Below are positions 32,477 to 42,841 of a stretch of DNA of 50,000 nt, piece by piece. The DNA is taken from NCBI GenBank assembly GCA_018398765.1, contig JAHBMJ010004917.1, positions 1 through 50,000 of the forward strand, written 5' to 3'. The DNA comes from Chromera velia (Eukaryota; Sar; Chromeraceae). The notes below the pieces were generated by a model. It saw only the letters and a list, made by a program, of their open reading frames with translations, was not told where the DNA came from and did no database searches. Both the position numbers and the translations under genes were made by a program. Positions within the stretch are counted from its first letter, which is position 1, and each line of letters begins with the position of its first letter.

Positions 32477-33940
32477 ATGGACGTCAGACTCCTATCACAG
32501 GGCCCCCCTGAGCCCGGTGAGCTTGCTGAGCGCTCACGACTTCTTCTCGATTCATGCTTCCCCCTCCTTGCCGAGACGGCAGAGGAGTCAGTCTCCGGAC
32601 ATCGACCTGAACTCGATGGAGAAGGCACAAAAACAAACGAGAGGTACGGGGAGGCAAAAAAGAACACATTTCACCAGAAAGTGTATCGTCTGAACGCCCA
32701 AAAGTGTTGCGAATACTTGTGGGGAGAGGGAGACGGCTCTCTGGTGAATTGGGATGAAATTCTCAAAATCTTGTCTGACTCCGGTCTTGCCCGAGAGAAG
32801 CCTCCGGGAGAGGTTTTCTTCAAGGGCCGCTTGGTGGCTCTTTTGCGGCATGGTGCTGCGACGCGGGCGCGGAAGGGGGAGCAGGGTAAGGAAAAGACTG
32901 GTGTGAACGAGGAAAAGTCCCCTCCGGATGAAAGTGGTGCCGGTGGGGGGTCAAAAAGGAAGAGAGACGGCGGCCCCGCATCGGGTGGAGGGGGAGGGGG
33001 GGGAAGGGGGGGAAGGGGGGGAAACTTCTTCCAACAAAGAGGTGGGACTGTGTCCGGGGGCTGTGCTCCCTTTGGAAGCTGCGGCCTGTACGGCATCACT
33101 CAGAGGCAGAGGGTGAAGGAAGAGGAGGAAGAGGAACACGCGGAGCACAGTCATGGGTGGGGGAAAGAGAGGATTCATCCTATCGTGAAGGAAAAGCGGG
33201 AGGCGGGAGAGGAGTGGGGTGACAGTAGCACTTTCGAGGTCCCCGTGAAACAGGAGGAGGGAGCGGCTAGTGCTTATGCGGTGCCGGTCAAGGATGAAGA
33301 AGAGGGGGGGGGACGCTGTTGAGCTGCTGTTCCCAGCAAGTCGGAGAGTGAAGGATGGGAAGTGAAGAGACAAGAGGAAATAGAAGAAGAACAGGAAATG
33401 GAAGCAGACGGGAGGGATGAAGGAGAAGAAAAGGAAAAGGTCATGGAAGAGGAGAGAGAAGATGCAGCAAGGAAGGAAGAGGAGAGAATGCCAAGTGTTC
33501 ATGAGCGTCAGATTGAGCACGACGCAAGATCAGACCCACGCGGACCTCTCTATCACGAGTCGGAACACCTGCTGTCTCGTCAGTCTCCACCTCCACCTCT
33601 GTTCGAGGATTCGGACGAGGTAGAGAAGACCCTCAGAAGTCACTGGCAGCAGCAGCAGCAGGAGGAGGAGGAGGAGGAGGTGCATGAGGGAAGTTTCCGC
33701 CGGCCCCCCCGAACCCTGAGTCCCCTTCCTGCCCCCTCGCGACGGAATGCACCGGGGGGTGGACGGGACGAAAGGGGCCAACTGGGAGAGTCCAGGTCGA
33801 CCCTTGCTGACTCTACAGATTTCTCCCGTGAGAAAGAGGGAGAGGCCGTCACCGAAGGAGTTGGGGCAGGAAAGCAGGTTCAGGGGGTGGTGGAGGGCTT
33901 TGCACAGCAGCAGCAGCAGCAGCAGGAAGGGCAGCAGTAA
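32477..33940 (+). CDS. Low-complexity reading frame with charged and Gly-rich tracts, split by one in-frame TGA
   Basis: One frame is open from 32441 to a TGA at 33320-33322, and the same frame is then open again to TAA at 33938. The first part reads FHQKVYRLNAQKCCEYLWG and VNWDEILKILSDSGLA, globular in character. A Lys/Arg stretch, a Gly run and several VKxE-like sites (RVKEEE, PVKQEE, PVKDEE) follow; these match the SUMO consensus psi-K-x-E/D by sequence only. After TGA come Glu-rich, Gln-run and Pro-rich tracts (SPPPPLFEDSDEVEKTL). It overlaps the end of the preceding gene and may be its 3' continuation through an intron I could not place. No family recognised. Confidence 0.35.
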
Positions 33941-35449
33941 AAAGTCAAAGTGTTTGGAAGGTGGATCGAGGGGGGGAACACAGCTTTGGATCGGCAGAGG
34001 GAAGGGGGGGAAGCTTTCGGAGAAGCATCTGGTAGAGTCCCGGGCCGGAAAATTTTCTTCGACTTTTTGTAAAATGTGTCGGTGCACGGTGACATTTTGA
34101 AGGGGCTTGTACGACCTTTCTGCGAATCGAACTTCTACTGTTGAAGTCCTTCTCAGATCTCTCTCCTGTCTTTTGCTCTTTCAGTCTTTATTCGTTCGTC
34201 CTCGAGCGCGCGCGCTCCCTCGTTCTTCTTTCTTGCGAGCCTCAACAGGCCTACAATTTTGTCCTGTCATGCCTTTGTCTTCCTTTGTTTTGTTGGTAGA
34301 GCGACGTTATCTGGAAAGGAGGGATGCGAAGCTGTTGGCTTTCAGCCATCCCCCCTTCCTCTCGTCTTGTATTTATTCTCTCGCCTGGCTGTCTTGACGG
34401 GCACGTGCTTTGTCTGATCGACTCCTTGCCATTACCTTCACGTTACCCATGCACTGACTGCCTCCCCTTTCCTTCGATGAGACCTCGTTTGTCTGAACTA
34501 TAGGTACTAAGCGCGGTTTTGTTTCCGGGTGTTTCCTTTCTCTCCCCCTGTTGCACGATCTTTGCTAACCTCGACAGATCAGTACCTTTTCGGGTCTGAC
34601 TCACCCTTCTATTGAAAGACACATGCTGTCGCATGGTCGTCTGACCCTGAAATCCATGCGTGGCTGGCTGATCAAATTTGGACTTTGGAGTCTGAAGGCA
34701 CAGGAACCACAGTGATTGACGCTCGATGGCCGTATCTGGGAGTGCGAGGACGGGAGTCGTCACATTCTGTGGGGGGGGGAAGGGCATGCACTCGAGAAGT
34801 GGTGGTCGGGGGCTGGGACGGGCTTGCGGGGGGGGGAGAGTTTTTCGCTGGGGGGGGTGGACTGGCACGTGGTGGAGGGAACGATTCGGGAGAAGGAGAC
34901 GCAGAAATGGAAGAGGAGTGGGAAGGCAAAGCGGTACAAGTACGTGGTGGATGAGGGGGGGGGGGTATTGGTATGCGGAGGAGTGGTGGAAGGAGACGTT
35001 TTGCAAGATTTCAGGCATGATAGAAATGCGTGTGTGGGGGGAAGGTGGGGTTTCAGCAAAAAGAAAGTGGTGCACATACTTATTGATTCTAGTATTGATT
35101 GTTCGTTTCGTTGGGCAGTGTAAGTGCAACAAGTTTTGATACTGCCGACTTGTAACGAGCTCCGCTGAAAGGGACTGGATCATACGGAATATCTCACTGT
35201 TCTGTGCTATTCTGTGGTAGGTTCTCTGCATTTCTGTGCAAACCATCGTGAAGTATGATAATTCAAGTATCATGCATGCAGCCAATTCATCCATGTAAAC
35301 CTCCAATTATAATTGTTCACTACTAATATTATAGATTTTATTCTTTTTTACCCCTCCAAATTCTTTTAAATTATATTGTCCCCCCTGTAAAGAACTAAGA
35401 ATTTGGAGAAATTTAGATAGCTAGGAATCTAAAAGAATTTAGAGTTGTA
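33941..35449. other. Spacer with a Trp/Gly-rich plus-strand frame
   Basis: 34100-34560 shows nothing convincing. From about 34716 a plus-strand frame reads DGRIWECEDGSRHILWGGEG, EKWW, WHVVEGTIREKETQKW to about 34960, where a run of 10 G breaks it. The next frame continues YWYAEEWWKETFC to 35139. The Trp-rich, EKWW-bearing text is faintly like ESV1/LESV starch-associated proteins, but similarity by eye is too weak to name it. AT-rich DNA follows from 35250. Confidence 0.3.
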
Positions 35450-35916
35450 ATTTGATTTAATTTGATTTGAGCCAAGTTCAAGCTCAAATCTGACCAGATT
35501 TGAAGAAGATTTCAGGTTAAAGTCCAGAGGTCACTGCCGACAGCACTGAAGACGATATGGCACAGTCAACACCACTAGCAAATCGTAGAAAGCCCTAGAG
35601 CTAGACAAGAAAATCACTAAAAACTAGACTAAAAGCCAAATTAAGACTCTTAAAACTAGTCTCAAAACTAATGAGCTATTGTCAAAGCTAAGAGCTTACA
35701 TAAGTTTTTATCTTAGAGTTAATAATTATCCTAGAGAGTCATCTTAATTTAAGACTTGAGTTATCCTAGAGATTTGAGGTTAATGAGTTAGCTTTAAAAT
35801 AGATTTGATAGGAGTTGATAAGCCCTATCATGCTAAAGTCTTTCAGGCCTCAGATTTGATTTGAGGTTAAGCCCTACTTCAAATCAAATCAAATCAAATC
35901 AAATCTGGTCACTATG
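35450..35916. mobile_element. hAT-type element copy, left end degraded
   Basis: From AATTTGATTTAATTTGATTTGAG at 35450, the interior (GAGGTCACTGCCGACAGCACTGAA, CTAGAAAGCCCTAGAG-like text, AATGAGCTATTGTCAAA) follows the copy at 2514-3390. The right end TCAAATCAAATCTGGTCACTA closes at about 35916. The left TAGTGACC terminus is missing, so no target-site duplication can be assigned. Confidence 0.75.
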
Positions 35917-36640
35917 CATTCATGCATGCATGCAGGTAAGCATTTTTTAGTGTGTGTTCTAGTGTGTTCCTTATTACTATTCCTTGCAGCAGACATTTCA
36001 GCATATGTTTTTTATATATGAATATATCGATTGAACCACAAAGAAAGGCAGACAGTGCAAGAATGGGAGGAATCGATAAATCAGAGGTCTGTACCAGAGT
36101 GTCGAGGATTCAGGAAGTATAGTTACGCAGCATGATACACAATACGGTTAGGAGTAACGATAGTAGGATGGTAGCGGCCGCCTGGGTTACCAATTTCACG
36201 GTTACGGTAGTAGTTTTTTGTACCATGACCATGGTAGTGGTAGTATTGCATATTTTTCCTAATACTAGGGATTTTTAAACCTGTTTTATCTAGTTTTACC
36301 ATCAAATCTACAATCAACAAAGGCTATAGAGTAAACACCATTGTTATATCAATATTGCTAAACTCTTAGATCTGAGATAATAATCATAATATCAGAGATA
36401 TTACTCTATTACTATAAATGATGACACTAGTGATGACATTATGTCATGATTATGATGCTGTAGTACCTTGTCAATTATTCAACTGTGCGATGAAACATAT
36501 TATGAATCTAGTCATGAATGCGAGCTCACTTAGTGAGGCCTGCCAGTGACGTACTGATTGATTGATTGATCCAGCGGACTTTAATGAAAATGGTTCTAAT
36601 TTTGTGGTCTAGCAAAAAAGGCTGAGCATCTGGGTTTTTC
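35917..36640. other. AT-rich spacer with a palindromic fragment
   Basis: No gene. 36126-36245 contains GGTTACC, ACGGTTACGGTAG and CCATGGTAGTGGTA. Related words recur at 38990-39065, and an inverted match to about 40785-40812 is present, so it is probably a fragment of the same repeat family as the LINE-bearing block. Confidence 0.45.
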
Positions 36641-36837
36641 TAGTGACCCTGTTTGATTTGATTATATTTGATTTAATTTGATTTGATTTGAACTTCAACC
36701 TCAAATATTTGATATTTGAGGTAAGATTTGAGGTTAACCTCTTAGGGTTCCTCATTGAGTCACTAACTTACTGTCATTCTGATCATTTTTCTCATGATAA
36801 TAGTTATCAGAACATTTCTAATGTGTATTTCAAAAAT

Positions 36838-36880
<43 letters not shown>

Positions 36881-38369
36881 TAAAAAAAAAATATGCCTGT
36901 GTGGCAGTGTATATAGACTAGTCACTGAGACTCACTCTAGTACTAATAGAGATTAAGAACGTAAAATTGATAGATTTGAAATTGCATATGACTTTTTGTT
37001 AATACGATAAAGTTAGAGCACGTACCAAAATTGAGGTGACAATCACTCAGCTTTATGGCACTTCCTTTTCCTCTTCTTCATGATCACTTTCTTCAATATA
37101 AATCGAATTGATCGGTGGTGGGAGCTGCTGAGAGCTTTTTCTCTGGCTTTTCAGCTTTCCAGGAGTGGGTGTTCCTGGGCTTCTATTCAGTTGCGGAGAG
37201 ATAACAACGGGGTGAGACGGAGAACCGCACACATATTTGCTATTGCTGTTGGTGTTGGAACCGTCCTATTTCTGGGTAGCTAAGCATCCAGAGTTGGTAA
37301 GTTCGGCCAGGAACCCTGACTTTCCTGAATGCGACCACATATCGAGGATGATCGACACTCATCGGGTCGCTGCTTTTCTCAACCTGTCTTTGATTGACAG
37401 AATAATCTCGTTCTTCAGTGTTGGGAGCAGAAGTCTCTGCACCTTCCCCACAGACGGGAGATCATAGCGGGGGTCCAGTGCCTTGACCAGCTTTCGCAAT
37501 GCCTCGTTTTCTGTGAGATGAGGCCAGCCAGCACTGGCCAGAAAGTTAGTGGTCAGCATATCGTACTTGATTCTCTTCTCATGCGTCTCTGCATATGGTG
37601 TGACCACGGCTTCTGCTTCATCTTTGGTGGGGAAAAACGTTCGCACGTCAGGCTGCTTCGTCCCCCCCGCCCCCTCCGACCGCTTCTCCTGTCTTTCTTG
37701 GAGCAGCTGCACATGTTTGTCAGACGTGATCGTCAAGCCATGCTGATTAATGAGGTGGGTTTGAAAAGGACTGGTTGCCGCTGCTACATACTCACAGCCA
37801 CAAATAGTTTCTCCTTCCCCCTCGGCTCCTTGTATTTTCACCTGACACTGAATCACATTTGCCTCCTTTTGCACGGACCATATTTTTTTTGCGTACCCGA
37901 CTTTAAAAACAAATGTCTCTTTCTTCCCGTTCGACCCTGTCAGATTGTGTGACATGTCTTTACGGGGTATAAAATGTTTGCAGACGCTCAAAAAGGGGGC
38001 CGTAAAGGATGTTCCAGCACCAGAAAAGTCAACACAGCTGTTCGGGAAAACGTTCAGCTAATCGGTTTACCTCTGTATGAAGTAAAAGGGGGTGAAACAT
38101 CAATTTCAGTGCAGCTCAAAACGTTTTTTTTTTTAGAGCAAACCATCAAGATTTAGGTTTTTTCATTTAAATCAGCATGCGTGATGGATCGGTACTTGCA
38201 AAAAGTTTTTCGGGACCTTCATATTTGAGGTTGAAAGTCATATTGATCAAATATTTGATCGTATTTGATAGGTCTTTAAATACTAGGTCCTCCCAGACTG
38301 GATATTTGATTTGAACTTAAGCCCTACTTTAAATCAAATCAAATCAAATCAAATCAAACATGGTCACTA
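36641..38369. mobile_element. hAT element with perfect 8-bp target-site duplication
   Basis: Ends TAGTGACCCTGTTTGATTTG (36641) and the inverted complement of TAGTGACCATGTTTGATTTG (ending 38369) form the terminal inverted repeats. GGTTTTTC stands directly outside both ends (36633-36640 and 38370-38377), the exact 8-bp duplication typical of hAT. The 1729-bp body carries a minus-strand BED-finger transposase fragment (37359-37955), far shorter than a complete hAT transposase, so this copy is internally deleted and probably non-autonomous. Copies at 2514, 16877 and 35450 share its terminal sequence. Confidence 0.9.
37359..37955 (-). pseudogene. hAT transposase N-terminal fragment with BED-type zinc finger
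   Basis: From the Met at 37955 the frame runs 198 codons to a stop at 37359. Residues around 25-75 (KKIWSVQ, CQVK, CGCEY, FQTHLINQHGL) have the BED-finger Cys/His layout. Further on, MLTTNFLASAGWPHLTENEALRKLVKALDPRY is the stretch that opens the catalytic part of hAT transposases, ending with a LPS and LLPTLKNEI block as in the family. The catalytic core and dimerisation domain that should follow are absent, so it is a truncated transposase. Confidence 0.75.
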
Positions 38370-38377
38370 GGTTTTTC

Positions 38378-38616
38378 AACAGACAACGCGCACAGAAAAG
38401 GAGGAAGAACTTCTGGCTGTTCGGAGGGACATATGGGGGAACAGTTTTCTTTGGAATTCCAAACTGCTCCACAAATTCGGCCGTCTCCATCATGCCAAAG
38501 TCTCGAGGGGCAAGGGCAGCCTCAACATAGTCGGGACGGCTTATAATGCCATTCCTGAGCCTCTGTGCCAAAAGGTCAACAACGGACTCAGTTCTCGGCT
38601 GAGTCGGCTCGGCCAT
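38378..38616 (-). pseudogene. Reading frame interrupted by the hAT insertion
   Basis: From Met 38616 the frame reads MAEPTQPRTESVVDLLAQRL, then RPDYVEAALAPRDF and EQFGIPKKTVPPYVPP, and is cut at 38377 by the hAT element. The minus-strand sequence beyond the other end of the element (36632 downward) stays open in the matching phase for some 30 codons, as if the target had been one frame. No family recognised; it could be from another transposon. Confidence 0.35.
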
Positions 38617-39052
38617 GATGGCTGACTGAGAAGGGGGAGAGAAGAAAGGAAAAACTTCACTGCACTGCATCTCATGACAAGACAAGAAACCCGAAAATTA
38701 CTAGACACAGTGAACAGTAAACCAGGAAGAAGCGGACCACTCAGTCTTGTTTCCCAGTTTCCCACGTACAGTGAGAAAGCACTGATCACTGCTGAAGTGC
38801 AGCCTTCGTCAATTGTCCGTCTGCTCTGACAGGGGACAGAAGAGAAACGATTCCATAATTTTGACCACAAGTAAGGTTAACCTTCGTTTAAAAATTGATT
38901 TTTAAAAGTTGAAACGGATTTGAAGGAGACGGATTTTTTTTCAATCCATGCGTCACACTTTTTTTGTATCCTTTACTGGGGTCTTGGCCCGAACTACCAT
39001 GGTAGTGGTAGGGGCCCTTGGGCCCCCAAGTTACCGCCCCATGGTTACCTAA
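38617..39052. other. Spacer with palindromic repeat fragment
   Basis: No gene. 38987-39065 holds ACTACCATGGTAGT and GGGCCCTTGGGCCC palindromes shared in part with 36126-36245, immediately before the LINE coding remnant. Confidence 0.45.
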
Positions 39053-40672
39053 GTGACGGTAACTCGCCACCTCCCCATGAAAGCACGGTCAATCAAAGCA
39101 GAGAGATGCATGCAGGGACTGGTAGGGAAAATAGGAAGGGAGGGAGGGATTCTACCCGCTGATTGCTTCAATATATTTAAACAGACAGTGCGCGCCGTAT
39201 GGTTGTATGGATACGAAATCCATGCATGCCCAGATAGCGCATATGCAGAATTCGACGAGCAGCAAAGGAGATTTCTCAGGTTTGTTTTGCATTTGAGAAA
39301 GAAAGAGAATTATGATACGCTGATGATGGAAGGAGGTTTCATTCCGATCGATCTCGAAGTGGCTTCCAGAACGATCCGGTGGGCAGGGAAGGCTTTAAAG
39401 GAGAGAAGAAACGAAGCGGTAGGGCAGGCAATCCTCACATACCTGAGAGAGGGGGTAGAGAACGAAATGGGGGGGGGGAGAGGAATGCATCCTTTTCATC
39501 TTTTCCCTTATCTGAAGCAATATGCACAGGCACTCTACACAGATAGAAGAATGCACCCTTTTGCAAAAGAAAGACTAAAAGGAAGCATAGGGCAGAGAGG
39601 AACACAGGTAGTCAACGAGAGAGTGGACGGGATAGAGAGATGGCTGCTGAAAAGAACAAAAAATGAGCTAGACGAGAAGAAGAGAGAGGCGTTTGCACAT
39701 AGAATAGAAAGAAATATAAGAGAGAAGAGCAATCAGGAGAAGGCAGAACTGACAGGAGTGATGATGGCTGACGTGCACAGAAAGGTCTCAAACGGAAACC
39801 GTCTCCACCTTTCTTTGTTTAAAGACAGAGCAGGTAGAAAGGTTGGCTCAACAATGAAAATAGACAGAGAAAGAATAGGGAGAGCCCCTTTTTGCTATAC
39901 GAGAGTGGCACCGCGATCAGAACACAGGAGGAGAGCAGCATGCAGGGTGGGAGACAGGGCTGTGGCTGCGACTCAGGGAAAAATTCCGGTAAGGGGGGGA
40001 GAGAAGGTGCCGTTACAGAAAAGGATGTGCCAGTTTTGTCGAGGGTAGTTGGGAATCGAGGTGGTGGAAGATGAAATCCATCTGGTGACAGAATGTTCTA
40101 TTTTTGACAGAGAGAGAGCAGAAATGTTCAAAAAGATACAAGAGAAATGGGACAGCAAGATGGAAGAAAGAGCCAGAAAAGCAGCCACAGAAAGAGAAGG
40201 GCTCAACAGAGAAGAGGGAAAAAGGGACAACTCGACGCTTTTCTGTTTTCTGTTGAATGAATGTCATGCCGGAGTGGATGAGTTTTTGGGATGGGCGTCA
40301 TTCAGACGGAGGGTGTTTGAGGAGTGTCCAGGACGGTATGGACACATAGAGGGAGACGCTCTGGCAGCCAGACATGCAGGAATCACCGGAAGGCAGCGGG
40401 CGATCGAGAGACTAACAAAAGAATATGAGGAGACAATTGATAACTTAGAGACGACCGAAGGAGCGTTAGGGTGGGGAAGGAGGGAGCCGCAGAAGAAGAT
40501 TGATAAAGCAAACAAAAAGAGCGAGGAAGCTCAAATCATTCAGATCGATTTTCACGCCGGAAAGCCAACGCGGATCCAGAGCTGTGGCTCGAACAACGAA
40601 CAATCATGCAGCAGCGGCCAGGGCAACAGACTCTGGCGGGCCCCGAGGGCGGGGTCTGATACCTCAGCTTAG
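39053..40672 (+). pseudogene. Non-LTR retrotransposon (LINE) reverse transcriptase C-terminal part and zinc knuckle
   Basis: One frame runs through 39053-40672, broken only by TAG at 40046-40048. FNIFKQTVRAVWLYGYEIHA followed by EFDEQQRRFLRFVLHLRK and MEGGFIPIDLEVASRTIRWAGK is the segment after the polymerase core in many LINE proteins. CQFC just before the stop and HLVTEC after it form a CCHC-type zinc knuckle (zf-RVT-like), with the stop inside the knuckle. A charged C-terminal tail follows. The polymerase core with the catalytic Asp pair is absent, so this is a 5'-truncated, inactive copy, as is usual for LINEs. Confidence 0.8.
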
Positions 40673-40769
40673 GCTGGGGAACGCCCCGCCTTGCTAGCTC
40701 TGGCGACAGATAGACATAGCGGGAAGGCCCTAGGGCGGAACGTATCAATCAATCAAAAATCCCCAAGGG

Positions 40770-41050
40770 GCCTGGTAGTAACTCCTAACCATACTGTGTA
40801 CAGCATGGCAGGCTGGGTGGCGATAGCTGCTAGCCATAACGAATTTGCCAAAAAGATACTGCCGATAAGAAGGAGACCCAACGTCTCCAGACCCATTACA
40901 GTTCATACCAAAGCCAAAATTCATATGAGGTCTAACCTCTAGGATCAGGTTTAGTAAGTAGAAGCAGGCTTCAAGCAGTCATCTAGGGCCTATAGCCTCA
41001 CGACTTTTTTGACAGCGGTGACGAAAATACCGAAAAAAAAAGAAATTTAG
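40770..41050. other. Probable LINE 3' flank
   Basis: Short AT-balanced stretch after the LINE remnant. It contains ATCAATCAATCAAAAA at about 40745, possibly a tail. No gene. Confidence 0.35.
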
Positions 41051-41103
41051 GGTCGGTTCCGTTTTTCAGTACTTATAGGTTTGTTGGAAATTACTTGACA
41101 ACT

Positions 41104-41182
<79 letters not shown>

Positions 41183-41220
41183 CAGAGAGCGAGAGGGAGA
41201 GAGAGAGAGAGAGATCGAGA

Positions 41221-41257
<37 letters not shown>

Positions 41258-41811
41258 TTCAAAAATTAAGAGTTGCAACCACAGGCTCTTTCCAAAACTT
41301 TTCAAGAAGATGGGAGGAGAGAAAGCTGCTAGAGGGAAAAAGAGAAGGCAACAAGCTTTTGAACAAAGCAGGACAGAAGGGAAACAGGCGAGCAGGCCAA
41401 CAAGCCACGAAGCAAGAGTCGAAGCAGGAAGGAAGAAATGAAGAAATGAACAGAAACAAAAGAAGGGACAGAATCTAGGATGGAATGAAAGAGGGACGGA
41501 GGGAGAAGACCAGGAAGACAAAAAGGCAGGAAGGAAGGAAAGAAGGAACAAAAAGAAAAAGAAGGAGAGAAAATGTTGTGAGAAGAGGCCAGAAAAGAAG
41601 GAAAGAAAAGACGAGGAAAATAAAAGACAGACATACTGTATGGTTTCTTTCCCTGACAGACAAGACTATATGTCAGCCACTGCTCCCTTCACTGCAGGCA
41701 AACAATCGTTTTGCTTCCTGTGAGACTGACGGACAGACAGACAGACACACAGACAGATAGACAGACAGACTATATGTTTCTTCAGACAGACTATATGTTC
41801 TTCGGATAGAC

Positions 41812-41845
<34 letters not shown>

Positions 41846-42035
41846 TATATGTTTCTTCTTCTTCTCCCTCCTTTTCTTCATAAACACAACAGACAAAAAG
41901 AAAGAAAGAAAGAAAGAAAGTAAGAAAGAACGAACGAACGAACGAACGGACGGACGGACGGACGGACGGACGAACGAACGAAGGAAAGAAAGAAAGAAAG
42001 AAAGAAAGGAAGAAAGAAAGAAAGAAAGAAAGAAA

Positions 42036-42067
<32 letters not shown>

Positions 42068-42075
42068 AGAAAGAA

Positions 42076-42107
<32 letters not shown>

Positions 42108-42165
42108 ACAAAGACAAAAGAACATCACCAACAATCAAACAACGTGGGCAGGGGGCCCGAAAGGT

Positions 42166-42199
<34 letters not shown>

Positions 42200-42302
42200 G
42201 TCAGAGACAGACAGACTATATCGTCTTTTCTTTTCCTTTTTCGCTTTCTTCATTCTCTGTTGTTTTCTTTCTTCTTTTGGCGCGTTCTCTCAGCAGACAC
42301 AC

Positions 42303-42367
<65 letters not shown>

Positions 42368-42390
42368 GAGAGAGAGAGAGGGAAGAGGAA
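41104..42390. repeat. Block of simple repeats (CA, GA, GACA, GAAA, GAAC, GGAC)
   Basis: (CA)n then (GA)n and (GACA)n at 41108-41255. (GACA)n with TATATGTTTCTTC spacers at about 41725-41865. (GAAA)n, (GAAC)n and (GGAC)n at about 41897-42115. (GACA)n at 42168-42200, and (CA)n then (GA)n at 42297-42375. All long frames across them are artefacts. Confidence 0.9.
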
Positions 42391-42841
42391 GAAACGAAGA
42401 CAGGACCGACGGACGGAAGAAAGGGAGGAAGAGAGAACGGGAGGGAAGGAAACCTCAAAGAATCACAGAAACAGGAGTCTAGAGACGCATTGAGAGAGAG
42501 GGCGAAGAAGCTGGAAGCGACAAAAACCTGCATCATCATACTGGTAGACATGCAGACAGACAAACAGGTCTTTACTTTCAATTTTGTTAAGAAAGACAGT
42601 TGGTGCACCTGCACACGCCTTGAGTTGTGACTCCCAGCGACACTGTAGAAGAATGAGCTTGACAAAACAGAGACGGGGAGGGGACGAAGAAAAGCAGGGC
42701 GTGCTTCGCTCACAACAATTCAGTTATTCCATTCATCTGTCCGTGCTTTATTTCCTCTCTATTCAAAGTCGTTCCACAGGCGAATTCGTTTTTCTCATTT
42801 CTATTAACACTCTCGATCGTCCTAGGAGAAAACTAAAGACG

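Noticed and set aside
34443-35306. Minus-strand 287-codon frame rich in Pro/Thr
   Set aside because: Arises from the complement of G-rich Trp-coding text; no domain or splice support.
41629-42138. Hydrophobic Phe/Leu/Ser frames on the minus strand
   Set aside because: Translation of GAAA repeats; no gene evidence.
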